Of a stretch of 64,000 bases of DNA, positions 23,911 through 35,754 are shown piece after piece. Origin of the DNA: Antilocapra americana (Eukaryota > Chordata > Mammalia > Artiodactyla > Antilocapridae); NCBI GenBank assembly GCA_007570785.1, contig ML660774.1, positions 8,695,969 to 8,759,968 of the forward strand. The letters are read 5' to 3'. Position 1 is the first letter of the stretch; each line of letters begins with the position of its first letter. The notes beneath the pieces were generated by a model that was not told the DNA's origin, ran no database searches, and saw only the letters and a list, made by a program, of their open reading frames with translations. Position numbers and translations under genes: made by a program.

Positions 23911-25258
23911 ACATAGCCTCTTGAAGTGCCTTTTCAGTGTTGCTCTGACTTGCAGAGATTTCAGGATGCAGAATTTTTACCTTTGACTCACAGCTCTCCT
24001 TTTTCCTTTGAACACGGGCTAAAAGCAAACCTAACCATTACAGTGGTCAATCATTACTCATTTTGAATCTTCTAAGAATTGTGGTCAGTCAGCTTATAAG
24101 TTGCAGGATGAGTCCTTTATTGGAAGTCTCCTTGGAAGGAGATTGAAATAAGTCTCAGAAAGGCAGTTCTGGGTATCTACTATGGTTGAGATAAAGTATT
24201 GGAATCCTGCATAATTGAGTTATTTTCCCAGAAGATTATCAGCTGAGTGACTATAGACTTCTACTGGGCTCTGCTATTAGTTTATCAGGTTTGATCAGAA
24301 ATAGACATGGAGGGGACATGGTCTGTGCTCAGGCTAGACTCTGATGACATGTGGAACTTGCAGAGTAGGTCACAGAAAGGATCTGAGGCTTCAATGTCTG
24401 CAGTGAGCACTGGGTTTTGTCTGTGACTGGGGCAGCTGGAGAGCCAGAAGTCCTGTGGAACACCTGGGAGAAGAGCTTTGAAGGCGAAGGTAGGTCAACA
24501 CCTCTATTTGATCTGCTATTGTGTGAGACATCACTTGATGCCGGCTTTTTAGTCCATGCCCTGATTTTTGGCTCTTTCTGGATCTCTGTCTCCTATCACT
24601 GTCTCTATGCTCCTTGGTATAGGAGGGGACAGGCAGGTGAAAGAAAGCACAGGACAAAGGGGAATGAGGATGTGAGGATAAGGCTGACTTCTGGGAAAAT
24701 TTCTTGTTACCAATGAACGTGTAGATAATTCAGGTTATGCACACAGTGGTGAGGGCGGGCACCCAAGTGGATTCACCAGACCTTCCCATTCTTAGTTTCC
24801 TGAGACATTTGGAATTATTGCCAGTGGTTGTCAATTGATAACGTGCCATGAACATTGCCATTGTTCATAGGCTGAATAAATAATGTTTGCCATTTACTGG
24901 TGCTACATTTTAAATATAACAGAATATAAATTTAAATGCTAGTAAATTTATATGAACTATTACTTTTTTAGTCTTCATTTGTTCCCCAGTTTACCACAGT
25001 AAAATAATAATACCATTATGTGGACATCTGGAAAACAAAGATTGGTTTTTTTTCTTCAAGTTTTATAAAAATAAGAGTAGACAAATTCTGACACCTTCTG
25101 AGGACCAAGTGTTTTGTTGGATAAACAGAGCCATAACTCCTCCCAGTACAGTAGATATTCTGTCCACACAATATCAACTTGTTATTGGAGATGTCAGGCG
25201 AGTGCGTCATTTCCTCAGTTCCGTCTCGCCACAGCAAAGATTTGAAATGATGGGTCAA
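23911..25258. other. Unique intergenic DNA
   Basis: No gene or repeat recognised. Overlapping plus (99 codons) and minus (88 codons) frames at 24391-24716 have no recognisable domain. Confidence 0.5.
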
Positions 25259-25568
25259 TGTTACAGTTCAGTTACAGCTTAGAGTTTTATTTGGCAAGCA
25301 AAGGTAAGCACACCCTGGAGGCGTGAGGGTGGGCAGCCCCAAAGGAGGGGCCTCAATCCTCTTGGCTTCCTCCTTCTATTCATTTGTCTCTCCCCACGCT
25401 GAGCCTGCCCTATGCAAATTGGGCTAGCCAAGAAGGGGGTGTGTTTGTTTCATCTGAAATTCTCAGGTCTGTGGGTTTTCTTTTGTTCTGTTTTCGCGGG
25501 CTTTCCCTTTCTTTGTCTTTTAGCTACCGCCATTTTGGACTCCTTTTTCCTATTCTAACTACCTAACA
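25259..25568 (-). mobile_element. Complete 310-base LTR of a class I endogenous retrovirus
   Basis: On the + strand the segment begins TGTTACAG and ends CCTAACA, so the LTR is bounded by TG...CA with short inverted termini. Orientation is minus: an AATAAA polyadenylation signal is at 25286-25291 (as TTTATT), an octamer ATGCAAAT at 25412-25419, and a YY1-type CCGCCATTTT at 25527-25536. Immediately beyond 25568 lies a pyrimidine run (ttcccctctc), which is the polypurine tract on the minus strand, placing this as the 3' LTR. Confidence 0.75.
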
Positions 25569-26000
25569 TTCCCCTCTCAAGAGATGGGAGGCCCAGTTCT
25601 TTGGGAGCAGGGTCTCTCTGGCGACTTCCTGCTGGGCTGGGACAGCGAGGGGCATCGGGCCTCCCCTTCTTGCTTGTCTCTAGCCTCAGAGTCCTTATAG
25701 CGGTGTCCATTGAAGGGTGAATGGTGTTTTCTATGGTCGGGTGTGGTTCTATATATCCTTATTGAACTGGCACTGTATGTTGTAGCTTGTTGACCTGGGC
25801 AGAGACAAAATGGGTTAGTCAATTGATAATACACGGAGCAATCATAAGCAGCATCAATATGATGATAACAGGGGCTAGTTGGGGGCATTAGCCAACTCCA
25901 AATTCCCCTCACCAGGAGAAGGATCCCCCCAAAAGAGATTGTAGCCATCCTGGGTATTCTCTAGTTCATTTTTTGAGATCCTGTAGAATCTGAATATTTT
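25569..26000 (-). pseudogene. Remnant of retroviral env transmembrane tail and 3' untranslated region
   Basis: Translated on the minus strand, the region at about 25822-25870 gives a hydrophobic stretch ending in APCIIN, which resembles the membrane-spanning/cytoplasmic tail junction of gammaretrovirus-like envelope proteins. Stop codons and frame breaks lie on both sides. The 123-codon minus frame at 25577-25948 is a different, meaningless frame. No gag, pol, surface subunit or fusion region is present, so nothing functional can be made. Confidence 0.6.
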
Positions 26001-26027
26001 TCTTTTTCCTATTCTAACTACCTCACA
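26001..26027 (-). mobile_element. 27-base terminal remnant of a second LTR
   Basis: This segment matches the outer end of the complete LTR (25542-25568) at 25 of 27 bases, in the same orientation. It most simply represents the first bases of the 5' LTR, left after a deletion removed the rest of that LTR and most of the provirus. Confidence 0.65.
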
Positions 26028-28037
26028 GATGTGTTTTGTTCTTTCATTAAAATGTGCATTGTAGAGTTCATCTATTATCTTTCAGATTCGGTGGTTTGTC
26101 ATCATGTAACAGTGTCATTTATAATTAAAATATAAACAGAATTTTTTTCTTTATAAAAAAGCATAGACTGAAAAGGGGGAAATTCTTTACTATTCTGCCA
26201 CTCAGGATATTTACTATTAATCTCTGGGTATATCTTTCTACAACTTTTAAAATACCCATGCTTATATATATTATTTTTAAAAAGAGATTTTTTTTCTGGG
26301 TTCTTTATATAGCTTTTTGTCTTTTTTTCTTTGATGTACCACTTTAGGATTAACGTCTTTCCATAAGAAGACATCTTGTTAAAATTTGGAATTCCCTATT
26401 AATTCATTTGCAAAAGAATCTGTGACTGAGGTAAATCCAAGTTTCTAGAGAGCAGAAAGGAATTCCTGTTTCCCTTTGAAAGCATGCCTGGAAGGTATGA
26501 CAAGTTAATATGATGGCACAGATCTTTTTCTAACACATCTGTCTTCCAACTAAATAATTATGATTTCTTTCCTTATGCTGCATGTTCTTTTATGCTTTTA
26601 TTCTCAGTCTGTGATTAAAACCTCTTTAATTAGAAACTAGAGAAATCACTCTAATTTAGGATTCATTTAAAATTTACTAGCCTGCACTTAATTCTAATCT
26701 TTCACTGCTTGTGTCCATTTACTAGGGCGATTTTAGCATTACATATCTTCCTCTTCTAAAAATAAAAGATTTTTTCCAAAGCCTATTTAAAAGGCCCTCA
26801 GGATTGCATAGATATCAAACAAGACATTAGTTTTTCACATTTTAGTTTAAATGAGATAGAAACATGCAAACCAAATTTCGTTTAATAAAAACACAAGCTT
26901 GAAAATTACAGACTCTATAATATTTACCTGGCTATAACCTCAGGAAGGGCAAAATGCATCTTCATAGGATAAATGTTAGACTGTAAGAATAATAAAATGA
27001 GTTCAGAGGAGAATAACAGAATAATTAAAGGCTTAGACAATAATATCTGTAGAGCAAATAACAGAATTGTATTTATTGCCTTGGTAAAATGGCTGTTAGT
27101 GGTTATAAACAGAGTTTACAATGGCAAATTGAATATTGACCACTGTTCACCACTGTGAAGGATGAAACAAGAACTAGAAGCCTTAAAATAAAGATCTAGG
27201 TCATATCCCTCTAAAAGAAGATTTTTTAAGAACAAAAAAAAGTCATTTATTAGAAAGCGAAGTTGATAGAAAGTGTATTGGACCAGTAGTGAGGAGATCT
27301 GAGTTCTGCACGGGCACTGCCTCTGACTCATCAGGCAATCCTTCATACATCCTATGATCTCCCAGGATGAGCATTTACCATTTTTTAAATAAAAAGATGG
27401 ATCTAAGATATTGATAATATCCCATCAGCCCTGACCTGCTCCAATCAGGGTAATATCATTCTTGCCCGGTGTGGCAGAGACCATCCGTTACCTTTCCCAC
27501 CATCTGTCTTCCCCTTCCACCCAGAAACAAATCCTAATCATTTTAGCTGGCATAATTTTTCCTAGGATAAAAAGCTATGTATCTTCATTTCCCTGTAGTG
27601 CAGTGTGGCTGTGTAGCTAAGGACTATAACAGTAAGTGAAGTGGAAGCAGATGAGTTGCATGGGATCATGGGAAGGTAGATTTAAGGGAGCTGACCTGGC
27701 TTCAAGGGGTCTCTTGTTTTGGTCTTCTCCTTTAGACACAAGACTCAGATGAGCTGGCTTAAACTTCAGGAATCACCTTAGACCATTAGGTAATCTTGAG
27801 AATGGAAGCAGTTGTTTAGATAATGGAACAAAGATAACATCCTGGGTCTCCTTGGTGACACCATGGTGACCATGGAGTCACCATACATGTCCTGCTCTCC
27901 ATTCTGTGCTTTTTTACATGCAACAGAAGTTCTAAACTATCTTTGTTAGGCACTGCTAATTGTTTTCCTATTAAAGCAGCTATATCCAATTCTAACTGAT
28001 GCAGTCAATAAAATGTGATTACTGTTGATTTAAAATA
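26028..28037. other. Unique DNA with one probable ancient repeat
   Basis: Mostly unique AT-rich sequence. The part at about 27480-28010 has the feel of an eroded mammalian interspersed repeat (paired 'ggtgaccatgg'-type motifs and a right end 'ttctaactgatgcag' common to several old elements), but I cannot name the family. No exon recognised. Confidence 0.4.
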
Positions 28038-28275
28038 ACTACAGCTAGCAATTATTTTGCACTTAGTAGATGCCAAACATTGTGCTAAAGGTTTTATGGA
28101 CATTGCCTGATTTGATTTGTCCAATACAAATACTTATGAGTTGGGTATTATTATCTATAAGTTACAACTAAGAAAATGGAAACTTAGATTAAATAGTGGC
28201 TACAGGATCATCATGGAACTCAAAAATGTCCCAGCTTGGATTCTAAACCAGTTTGGGATGCTTCCAAAACTTGTT
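28038..28275 (-). mobile_element. MIR SINE, antisense, near full length
   Basis: Ordered MIR landmarks in antisense: 'cttagtagatgccaaacatt', 'gggtattattatctataag', 'agaaaatggaaacttagat' and 'cccagcttggattctaaacc'. Strong divergence fits an ancient element. Confidence 0.8.
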
Positions 28276-28544
28276 CTCTCTATTATTAACATTAGTTTCA
28301 TGCAGTCATTCTTCTCTGCGAGTAGAAGATGTACAAGGAGCACCACGTTAGCTGATATTTTGAGAGAGCCTTATAGAATTATTTATACGTAAATGACATG
28401 ACAATCTATTTCCTGAACAAAAGTAGGAAACAAAGATGCAGTAATACAGGTAATAACTATCCCCAAACCTTACTTAGACAAACATTTTACCTTTATAAGA
28501 GATTTTTATAAATGGACATGACATTCCTTGATATCAAAGACTAT

Positions 28545-28640
28545 GTTGGGGATTAAATACAATGAAATATATACAGTTCATAGTGGGACACCAGTTACAC
28601 AATGGGTGCTCAACAAATGACACCTGACAGCATCATTATT
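28545..28640 (+). mobile_element. MIR SINE 3' end, sense
   Basis: 'ggggattaaatacaatgaaa' followed by 'caatgggtgctcaacaaatg' and 'catcattattt' matches the 3' part of MIR. A second weak candidate lies at 28820-28905. Confidence 0.65.
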
Positions 28641-29651
28641 TACAGAGTCCACAGCGATGCTGTGAAAATCTAAGGGAATCAGGAATATTAGGTGCAGATG
28701 TAACCCCTGCAACTTGGTAATTGCATGAGCACAGTTTTGTCGTTTAACCTTGAGGCATTTAATTTTCTAAGGAATAGGTAACTTATTTTACAGAATTATA
28801 ATTAGAGGTAATGTTTTTCCAGTGCCTATTCCAATGCTTCATGTGTCCTAGAAGCCCAGCAAATGGCAGTATTCATATTAGCATTATTATGATTCTCAAA
28901 GGACTCTAATAAACTCATTTGCCAACGGTGATTTTCTCATACGTTTATCAGCTCACATGCTTGCTCTGGGGTGTGCCTGTAGTTCAGAGGCTGCGGTGGG
29001 GAGCTTTCTGTCCCAGCAGACTGCACCGGGCCATTCCGCTGGCCCCGCCAGACTGCTGTGGAATTCAAGTTTGTCTCCCCTAATTATTATTCCTGTGCAT
29101 GCCTTGATCTCCTTTCTGCCTTTGCCCTGTAGCCAAGGTCATCCCAATCTCAGTAGGCTAAAAGGAGATCGGTGCTTGCTGGAAGCGCAGGGCATAATTA
29201 TCATGGGAGGGATGTACCCCCAGCTGGAGGGGATTTTACAGAGTGGGTATTCCCCGTGAGAACATTTTCATGTATTTTTATTTATCATTCTTTTGGCAAA
29301 TGTTCATTCTTTCGAGAAGTTTGTCTCATAAGAATCAAATAATAAGAGTATAGAATGAAAAGAAAGGTTTTCTTATAAAAATATCACTTAATTCTTTCCA
29401 ACATTAACAGTGCATTTAGAACTCTGTTGGAAGGTTGTCCCCAGCTGTTCAGAGTGCATGCCTCTCCAAGCCTCACGTCAAGTCCTAAATTAGTAAAAAT
29501 ATTTCTCCATCTTTCCTGATTCCTTCCCCCTCCCTGTCAACTTTTATCTGAGATTAAAATATTTACATACCTTTTTTTTTCATTTTAAAATTACCAAATT
29601 TGACCATATCCTGCATGGAAAAAAATGTGACTCTAAACTCTTGCTTCTAGG
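28641..29651. other. Unique DNA with a GC-richer block
   Basis: The block 28955-29260 is more GC-rich than its surroundings and is open for 100 codons on the plus strand, but no protein family is recognisable. Polypyrimidine sequence precedes the exon-like segment that follows. Confidence 0.45.
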
Positions 29652-29872
29652 TTGCTCATGATGAAGAATCTGCTGGAAGCTCTGGAGGACAGGTGCATCT
29701 GGTCTAATGTTACACAGCTCTCCTCTCAACTTACCGCCCCAGGAAAGGAATTTTTACCAGAGCAGGAGGGAGCTGGGGAAGTCTGGGCGATCCACGAGGA
29801 ACCATCTGAAATCATTTTCCCAGGCAGCGGAATAAACACCTAGCCAGACGTTACGTTGCTTTTCAGAGAGGT
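29652..29872 (+). other. Exon-like segment with consensus splice borders
   Basis: The left border is a pyrimidine-rich acceptor (ctcttgcttctag, AG at 29650-29651 region). The right border is a strong donor (gagag followed by gtgagt at about 29873). Inside, one frame is open for 63 codons to a TAG at about 29841-29843; another ends after 18 codons. I do not recognise a protein. It could be an untranslated exon, a lncRNA exon, a terminal coding exon with extension, or a pseudo-exon. Confidence 0.35.
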
Positions 29873-30582
29873 GAGTCCTTTCCTGTTTCTTAACTGCCAT
29901 CTAGAAAACTCTAAACAAAAATTAAGCTGTTTATGCATTCATGAAACCTTAAAGCAAGAAATAGTTCTTTTTTTTAAAGGAAGCTGTTTGGGGGCAGCAG
30001 GTGGAGTGGGGGTAGGTCTGGGTGAGTCATTAAATTGTGGTTTTGAAATCAAGGTCAGTTTTCTTTGATGATAAGGTATGTGTAAATCAGAAAGGCTGAG
30101 ATTACTACAAAAGAAAAAAAATGTGTAGAGGATTGAGTGGTTTAACTATACTTACTTTTTTTTTTTATAACTGCATTCTTTGATGGCAAATGTCAAGTTC
30201 TGTTTAGATTTTGTAGAGAAAACTTTCAGAAAACCTAGCTTACTTGAAGTATTTCTCTCCCCCTGCTTTTTCTGTTAACCATTACTCCTGCATGTTGTTA
30301 AAAACAGCAATGGTGTTAGCTTAACGGCTGCTAGACTACAGGGCCCTAGGAGTGCCAACTATGCTTCCGACATTCAGTTTGACACCTGCCGTTATTTCCA
30401 AGCGTGTTATTGTCATGTCTCTCTGATTACTTTTTCCTTTGGGCTCTCATAGCAATTGATATGTAACACTATCAAATCACTATTTAACTAGCTGTTTATG
30501 TGTCTTCCGTATACATGATATTTTTTAATACCAGATAGCACTATTTCAGCAAAATTTTTTGTTTCTAGGGACTGGGCTAATG
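29873..30582. other. Unique intergenic or intronic DNA
   Basis: T-run at about 30160-30168 and G-rich stretch at 29990-30025. No gene or family recognised. The end of this stretch and 30645-30690 together resemble the 3' end of a MIR split by the small insertion listed next. Confidence 0.45.
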
Positions 30583-30590
30583 CTTGGTAC

Positions 30591-30644
30591 ATGCGTGTAT
30601 ACTAAGTCACATCAGTCATGTCTGACTCCTTGTGACTCTGTGGA
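30591..30644 (-). mobile_element. 54-base BovB/Bov-tA tail insertion, antisense
   Basis: The insert holds only the inverted end of the family (gtcatgtctgactccttgtg) plus a tail (gcgtgtatactaag). It is flanked by perfect copies of cttggtac (30583-30590 and 30645-30652). This is an extreme 5' truncation of a retroposed element. Confidence 0.85.
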
Positions 30645-30652
30645 CTTGGTAC

Positions 30653-31990
30653 CTAGTAGGTGTGTAGTAATTTTTTATTGATTGAGTAAAAGTTCTCTAG
30701 GCCATGCTCTTTACTTATAGATAGAGAACGTTAGGGTGTAATTGGATTTAACATTTGATCTTTGGAAAACATTTCGGGAAAGTGTTCCAAAAACACTCTT
30801 TAATAGAATAAATTTAGTGTGACATATAAGAATGTATTTAACCCCGAAATTAGCTTCCTAATCCATGATGAGCTATCACAGCAGGTTATGTCTGGATGCG
30901 CTGTATTGGCTCACTCTGGGTGTGATATCAAATCATTTGCCTCCATTTCTCCCCTTCTCAGATGTTCTGTGGAGCCCCTGTCAGAAGTTCAGGGCCAAAG
31001 GGAGGGCTGGGCATGGTGTTCCACTTTCACAGAGCATCTCTAATTCGAGCAGAGACCGTAACCTCCATCAGGTCCACCAACCTATACTATTAAATCCTTG
31101 CTGGTGATTTCCTCTGTTTGCACCTCTGGCTCTTTAATAAATATAGCACTTCGTGTGTGGCTCTGCTTCTTGGAGCTAGTGAGTCGGGTGAGTTAGGGTT
31201 GCTCCTGCCACTGCTGGTAGGCTGACCTCCCAGAGGGAGTCTACTTCTTGCTGAATTAGCCATGTCTGCTTTGCTGAGTCAAGCTGGTGTCAGCCGATGC
31301 ACTGAAGGCCTGCGCATGTGCCAGTTGAGTGCTGCTTACCCACGAACAGAAGCATTTATTCTACCAACTTCTGGGAGTATTGGCAACTGAAGGGTTTGCA
31401 AGCCATTGTTAGAACTGCATCGCAGTTGAACTCTCATCCACTCAATCCTACTTCCTTCAGTTTTCCCCGGGGTGTTGGTCCCAAAAACTCCCTGAGTACA
31501 AATCTCCATCTGAGATAGGTTTCCCAGAGAACCTCATCTAAGACAGGAACTCAAACCTACATACCTATTCAGACTTCATGGTGGATGTAGGGAATAAACG
31601 TGGGAGAAAGGAAATGAAATCAGTACCTTATAGACACATGGCAACCGGTTCTGCAGGCTCATGTTCATCTGGGTCCCTGAATTCTCCCAGGCTCCAGTGG
31701 AAAACTCTGACATCAGCTATGATCAAAGTCCTAGCCTTTCACGGGCTGAGAGCCTGTAATCATTGCCACAGGGAATGTTCTGAGCTGAGTGAGAGTCATC
31801 AGGCATTCATAAAAATCCATCTTTGGAAGTCACAATAGGGAAATAAAAAAGCAAAGTTCTTACATCAAGTAAACTTGAGCTCAAATCTTTACTCTTGTTA
31901 TCAGGAGGTCAATAATTCTAGGTCATTTATTTCACCATTCTAAATTTCAGTGTATTTGTTAGAGGGTGGTATTGATGATCATAATAATAA
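30653..31990. other. Unique DNA, possibly with an old LTR-like repeat
   Basis: The part 30950-31540 is GC-richer and includes an AATAAA followed by 'gtggctctgcttcttggagc', reminiscent of an old LTR end, but not assignable. Overlapping 66-86 codon frames have no domain. Confidence 0.4.
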
Positions 31991-32204
31991 TGGATTTCCC
32001 AGGTGGTGCTAATGGTAAAGAATCTGCCTGCAAATGCAAGAGATGTTAAGAGATGAGTGTTTGATCCCTGATTCAGGAAGATCCCCTGGAGGAGGAAATG
32101 GCACTCCACTCCAATATGCTTGCCTGAAGAATCCCATGGACAGAGGAGTCTGGCAGGCTATAGTGCATGGGGTGGCAAAGAGTTGGACACGACTGAGCAT
32201 ATGA
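31991..32204 (+). mobile_element. Bov-tA SINE, sense, with a small internal duplication
   Basis: Head 'tggatttcccaggtggtgct', body 'cactccactccaatatgctt' and end 'gacacgactgagcatatgac'. The segment 'agagatgttaagagatgag' is a short extra duplication inside the tRNA-like part. Confidence 0.9.
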
Positions 32205-32428
32205 CTCCTACTAGTAAAGACTATTTAAAATAATTCTTGTGATGTTTAAAACAGAAAGCTTATGCAAAGTATACAATCCCTGACATATTGAAAGCACATG
32301 GGATTTTTAATTAAGAGATTCTAATTCTAGGTTTGAATGTACTATTTCAGTCCGTTCAGTCATGTCAACTGTACTATTTATTCTCTGTCTGAATGTACTA
32401 TTTATTCTCTGTTTAAAGACTTGGTGGG

Positions 32429-32592
32429 AGGACTTCCCTGGTGGTCCAATGGCTGAGACTTTGTGCCCCCAATGCAGAGAGCCTGGTTCGATCCCTGGCC
32501 AGGGAACTAGATCCAACATGCTGTAGCTGAGATCCTGCGTGCCACAACCAAGACCTGACACAGTCATGTTAATTAACTAAATATTTTTTAAC
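32429..32592 (+). mobile_element. CHR-2 SINE, sense
   Basis: Starts 'aggacttccctggtggtcc', carries the B-box 'ggttcgatccctgg', and ends with an AATTAACTAAAT-type tail. Flanks agacttggtggg and agactttgtagg match at 10 of 12 positions and look like the target duplication. Confidence 0.88.
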
Positions 32593-33072
32593 AGACTTTG
32601 TAGGATGGGCTTAATAATCATCATCTCAAGATAAAGTTTTGCAACTTTTGTGGTAGAAACTTCTTCTTTACAGCAGACCCAGGATCTTCTGCAGCAGTTT
32701 CTACCCCCTTTGCTTATGGCTATCCATGTTTTATATGAATGTTCTAGCTTATTGCGTATTTTCCTTAACCTAGAGTTATGAAGACTTATTCAAGTCCTTG
32801 GTGAGTTAACCAAACTTCGAAGAGAATATTTTCATCTCTGTTCAATAGACTGTAATCTAGGGTGAGGGGGCAGGAAGCCTTATGATGAAACCCATGAAAA
32901 CTAATGTTTATCTCAGGCCTTCCTCAACTTTGAATGTTGTGCTGCTTCTAAGGCAATCAAAGGTTTCCAAGCAAGTTTATACCCACACTGTTTTAGAACT
33001 CTGTAATTTCCTTTGTGGCATCTTTAGACTGGCCTGAGTACATAGTTTGTGTGCCCATGCAAAGGGCATATG
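32593..33072. other. Unique DNA
   Basis: Nothing recognised on either strand. Confidence 0.5.
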
Positions 33073-33207
33073 GTTGGATGGCATCACCGACTCCATGGAC
33101 ATGAGTCTGAGCAAGTTCTGGGAGTTGATGTTGGACAGGCGGCCTGGCATGCTGCACTCCACAGGGTCACAAAGAGTTGGACGCAGCTGAGAGACTGAAC
33201 TGAACTG
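33073..33207 (+). mobile_element. BovB 3' tail, sense, with target duplication
   Basis: Only the last 135 bases of BovB are present (ggatggcatcaccgactcc to gagactgaactgaactg). Flanking copies aaagggcatatg (33061-33072) and aaagggcgtatg (33208-33219) differ at one of 12 bases, so this is a genuine severely truncated insertion. Confidence 0.93.
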
Positions 33208-33219
33208 AAAGGGCGTATG

Positions 33220-35754
33220 AGCACCCAGATCCTCAATGACACATGCTTCTCACTTCAGGCGAACCTCCAACCAGTCCTGGGCAGAGCCACAGCCCCTGGC
33301 ATTGCAAGTTAGCAGATGGCACCTGCTTTCCCTTCGCTGTTGGGCAGTAATTGGTGTGGTCACTACCTTCTCACTGGGGTCACCTTTTCCTGTCAGGACC
33401 CCATCATCTGGTTTCCTCATTCTCTCTTGGAGGTGGGTTCATCTGGGTTTCTTCCTGGCTTAAGTGTTACGAGGCGGAAGCCGTTGGTTTGGTCTCAAAG
33501 CTCTGGGCAGGCCCTTTCCAAGCAGCTCAGCTCCACAGACCCGCTGGGGTCTGCCATTCCCAGCACCCTCCTCCTCCTCTTAAAAACACCATATACATGA
33601 CTTACCAGGAGGTAAAATGACTAAGATGTATGGGAGTATCTTTTGAGTATGATGGCAAATATGAGTGAGATAAGGGTTAAATATTTACCCAAGACAGAAC
33701 TCGACTCTGGAGTTTTCATAGTCTTATGTATAATGGGCAGGCGGAGGTAAGGGGAAGGAAGTGAGGGAGTGGCAGTGAAGAGAACAAAGCAGGAAACTCC
33801 TGCAGGTCTGCCTCTTACAGGTGCTCGTGACCCAGATCTGGGCAGAGCTAGGCAGCAAACTGGGTCTTCATTCAGACAGACAGGCTGTATCCTGGTTGGT
33901 TCTCTGCTCTTGCCCTTTCATTAGGTATGCACGGAGTAAGCTTTTTCTCTGGTGCCCTAGGCATTTAGAAAACTGGTTCAACCTCCACACCACCCCTCTG
34001 CCCTTCCCCCATGTGTTTGTCTTTTTAAGCATGAACTGAAATGTAGAGAGAGATTCCTTTTTTTGGAAGTGGGTTCTTTTCACTAGGTCAGTTTTTGCCC
34101 ATTACCCACCTAGAGGAGGACAATTTGAGCAAATGATCACCCTTAATTAGAAAAAGAATGAAGCTCATAATGACAATGGGCAATTTGAGTAATTAAAATT
34201 ATTTTAGCAAAACATTGATTTCTTTTAAATTAAAATGTGCCCAGAAGCTTATTTATATTTTATATATATTCAAATGGCTTTTTGGTTATTCAGTGTTTCT
34301 CATTTTAAACCACTTGTGAGCTGACTTTTCCATTTATGCTGGAGGATCTTTGGTATCTCAGAATAATAATTGCGAATGACCCATAAATACTTTAAATTTA
34401 TGAACCTATCTCATACTAGCTAAAACACAATTTCTTCAGTGTAATAGCTGGGGAAAAATATACAGAATCCTAGAGAAAACAGTTCTTGGCTTACGTTCTT
34501 ATGTTCAGCAGCCTTATTATTGTTGAGAGTCCCCAAAATTAAAATGCAAAACTAAGCTTCTTGGCTCGGCTCACTTACTTAACCTTAACAAAATAGAAGG
34601 GTCTGTTTCATTAATCAGAAGAACACCAGACATAGTGCATGAATTTTATCTTCCACTTTGTCCTCTGTGTTTCAGAATGATGATGATAATAATAAAAGTC
34701 CTTGCATTTGGCAGCCAGACAATCATATTCTTTTTGTTTCTATCATGTTCCTATGTAAAATGAATTTCTCAGACAGACTAAATGCCTTAAGGGACAAAAA
34801 TTCCTATGATCCTCTCCCCAGGAAATCTTTAAAAATAGAATAAATTTTCATTTGTCTAGGTGTGGTTTTTTAAGCACAGTGTGTCTCTGGCAGAGGGATA
34901 GTTGAGCTGACCTATGGATGTTGCCTGAAGCTGCACGATCACTTAGGTGGAGAATTTTCCCTTAATCCTTACCAGGTTTAATTTATCACAACAATGCGTG
35001 TGCTTATAAATGCTGTAAAACAAAAATGGGGTGCAATCTTCTTTTCCATTGTAAAGTAATGAAACAGCTTATTTCTCAAATTTGGGAAAGTAAGACTACA
35101 TCAGGAAAAAGGATGATTTTTTTTTTCCCTCTTCAAACCTCTCTTGAAAGATAGTGAAATATGATAAATAGCATGCTACTTAAGACAATGTATTTTCAAA
35201 CAACTGGACCGAATCAGCAAAATGGAACCATATGCTCCATCAAGACCACCTTCATGTTCCTCACTTGAATCCGTCACTGGGTATCTGGACAGACAGAGGG
35301 GCCTGACTATGCTCAGGTGTGCTGATGGGCGCTGACAGAATGGGTACTGGGTGAGGGCCAGAGAAAGCGATTTCACAGATATGGTTACAACCTGTTATGC
35401 TTACATCATCTGTCCTCCTGCTGGCCTCCTAGACACGTTGCAGGCAGCCACAAGTTCCCTGCTGTCCAGTCTCCCCTGCTGGGAGTGATTATGCTATGAA
35501 AGTTTTCACTTTAGCATAACTCCAAGAGAAAAGAATAATATTATCATTTCAGTATGTTGATCATTAACTAGCATATACTTGCATACACAGAAGATGACAG
35601 TTGGTCAATTTTTAAAAACTATATTTTGTCTATGGGCAAATTCCAAATCACATTTATTCTCATACTTACCAGTTCCTTTTTTTCCTCTCTCTCAAGAGGA
35701 AGTCCAAAGTTAGTCTGTTTTTTTAAACAGACAAGCTTTTTTAAGGTATTAGTT
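33220..35754. other. Unique DNA, GC-rich then AT-rich
   Basis: 33236-33620 is GC-rich with three overlapping plus frames (75-94 codons) and no recognisable domain. 34120-34400 is AT-rich with repeated TTAATT/TAATTAAAAT-type words that resemble conserved non-coding elements. A short perfect inverted repeat (gtctgttt/aaacagac) lies near 35715-35733. Confidence 0.45.

Noticed and set aside
25577..25948. 123-codon minus-strand frame as a candidate gene
   Set aside because: It runs in a different phase from the recognisable envelope-tail remnant and has no retroviral motif; the underlying DNA is a decayed provirus.
28955..29260. GC-richer block as a possible CpG-island promoter
   Set aside because: Too short, few CpGs, and no TATA or initiator arrangement stands out.
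33236..33620. Three overlapping plus frames of 75-94 codons in GC-rich DNA
   Set aside because: No homology recognised, all three phases open because stop codons are scarce at this GC content; no convincing splice borders.
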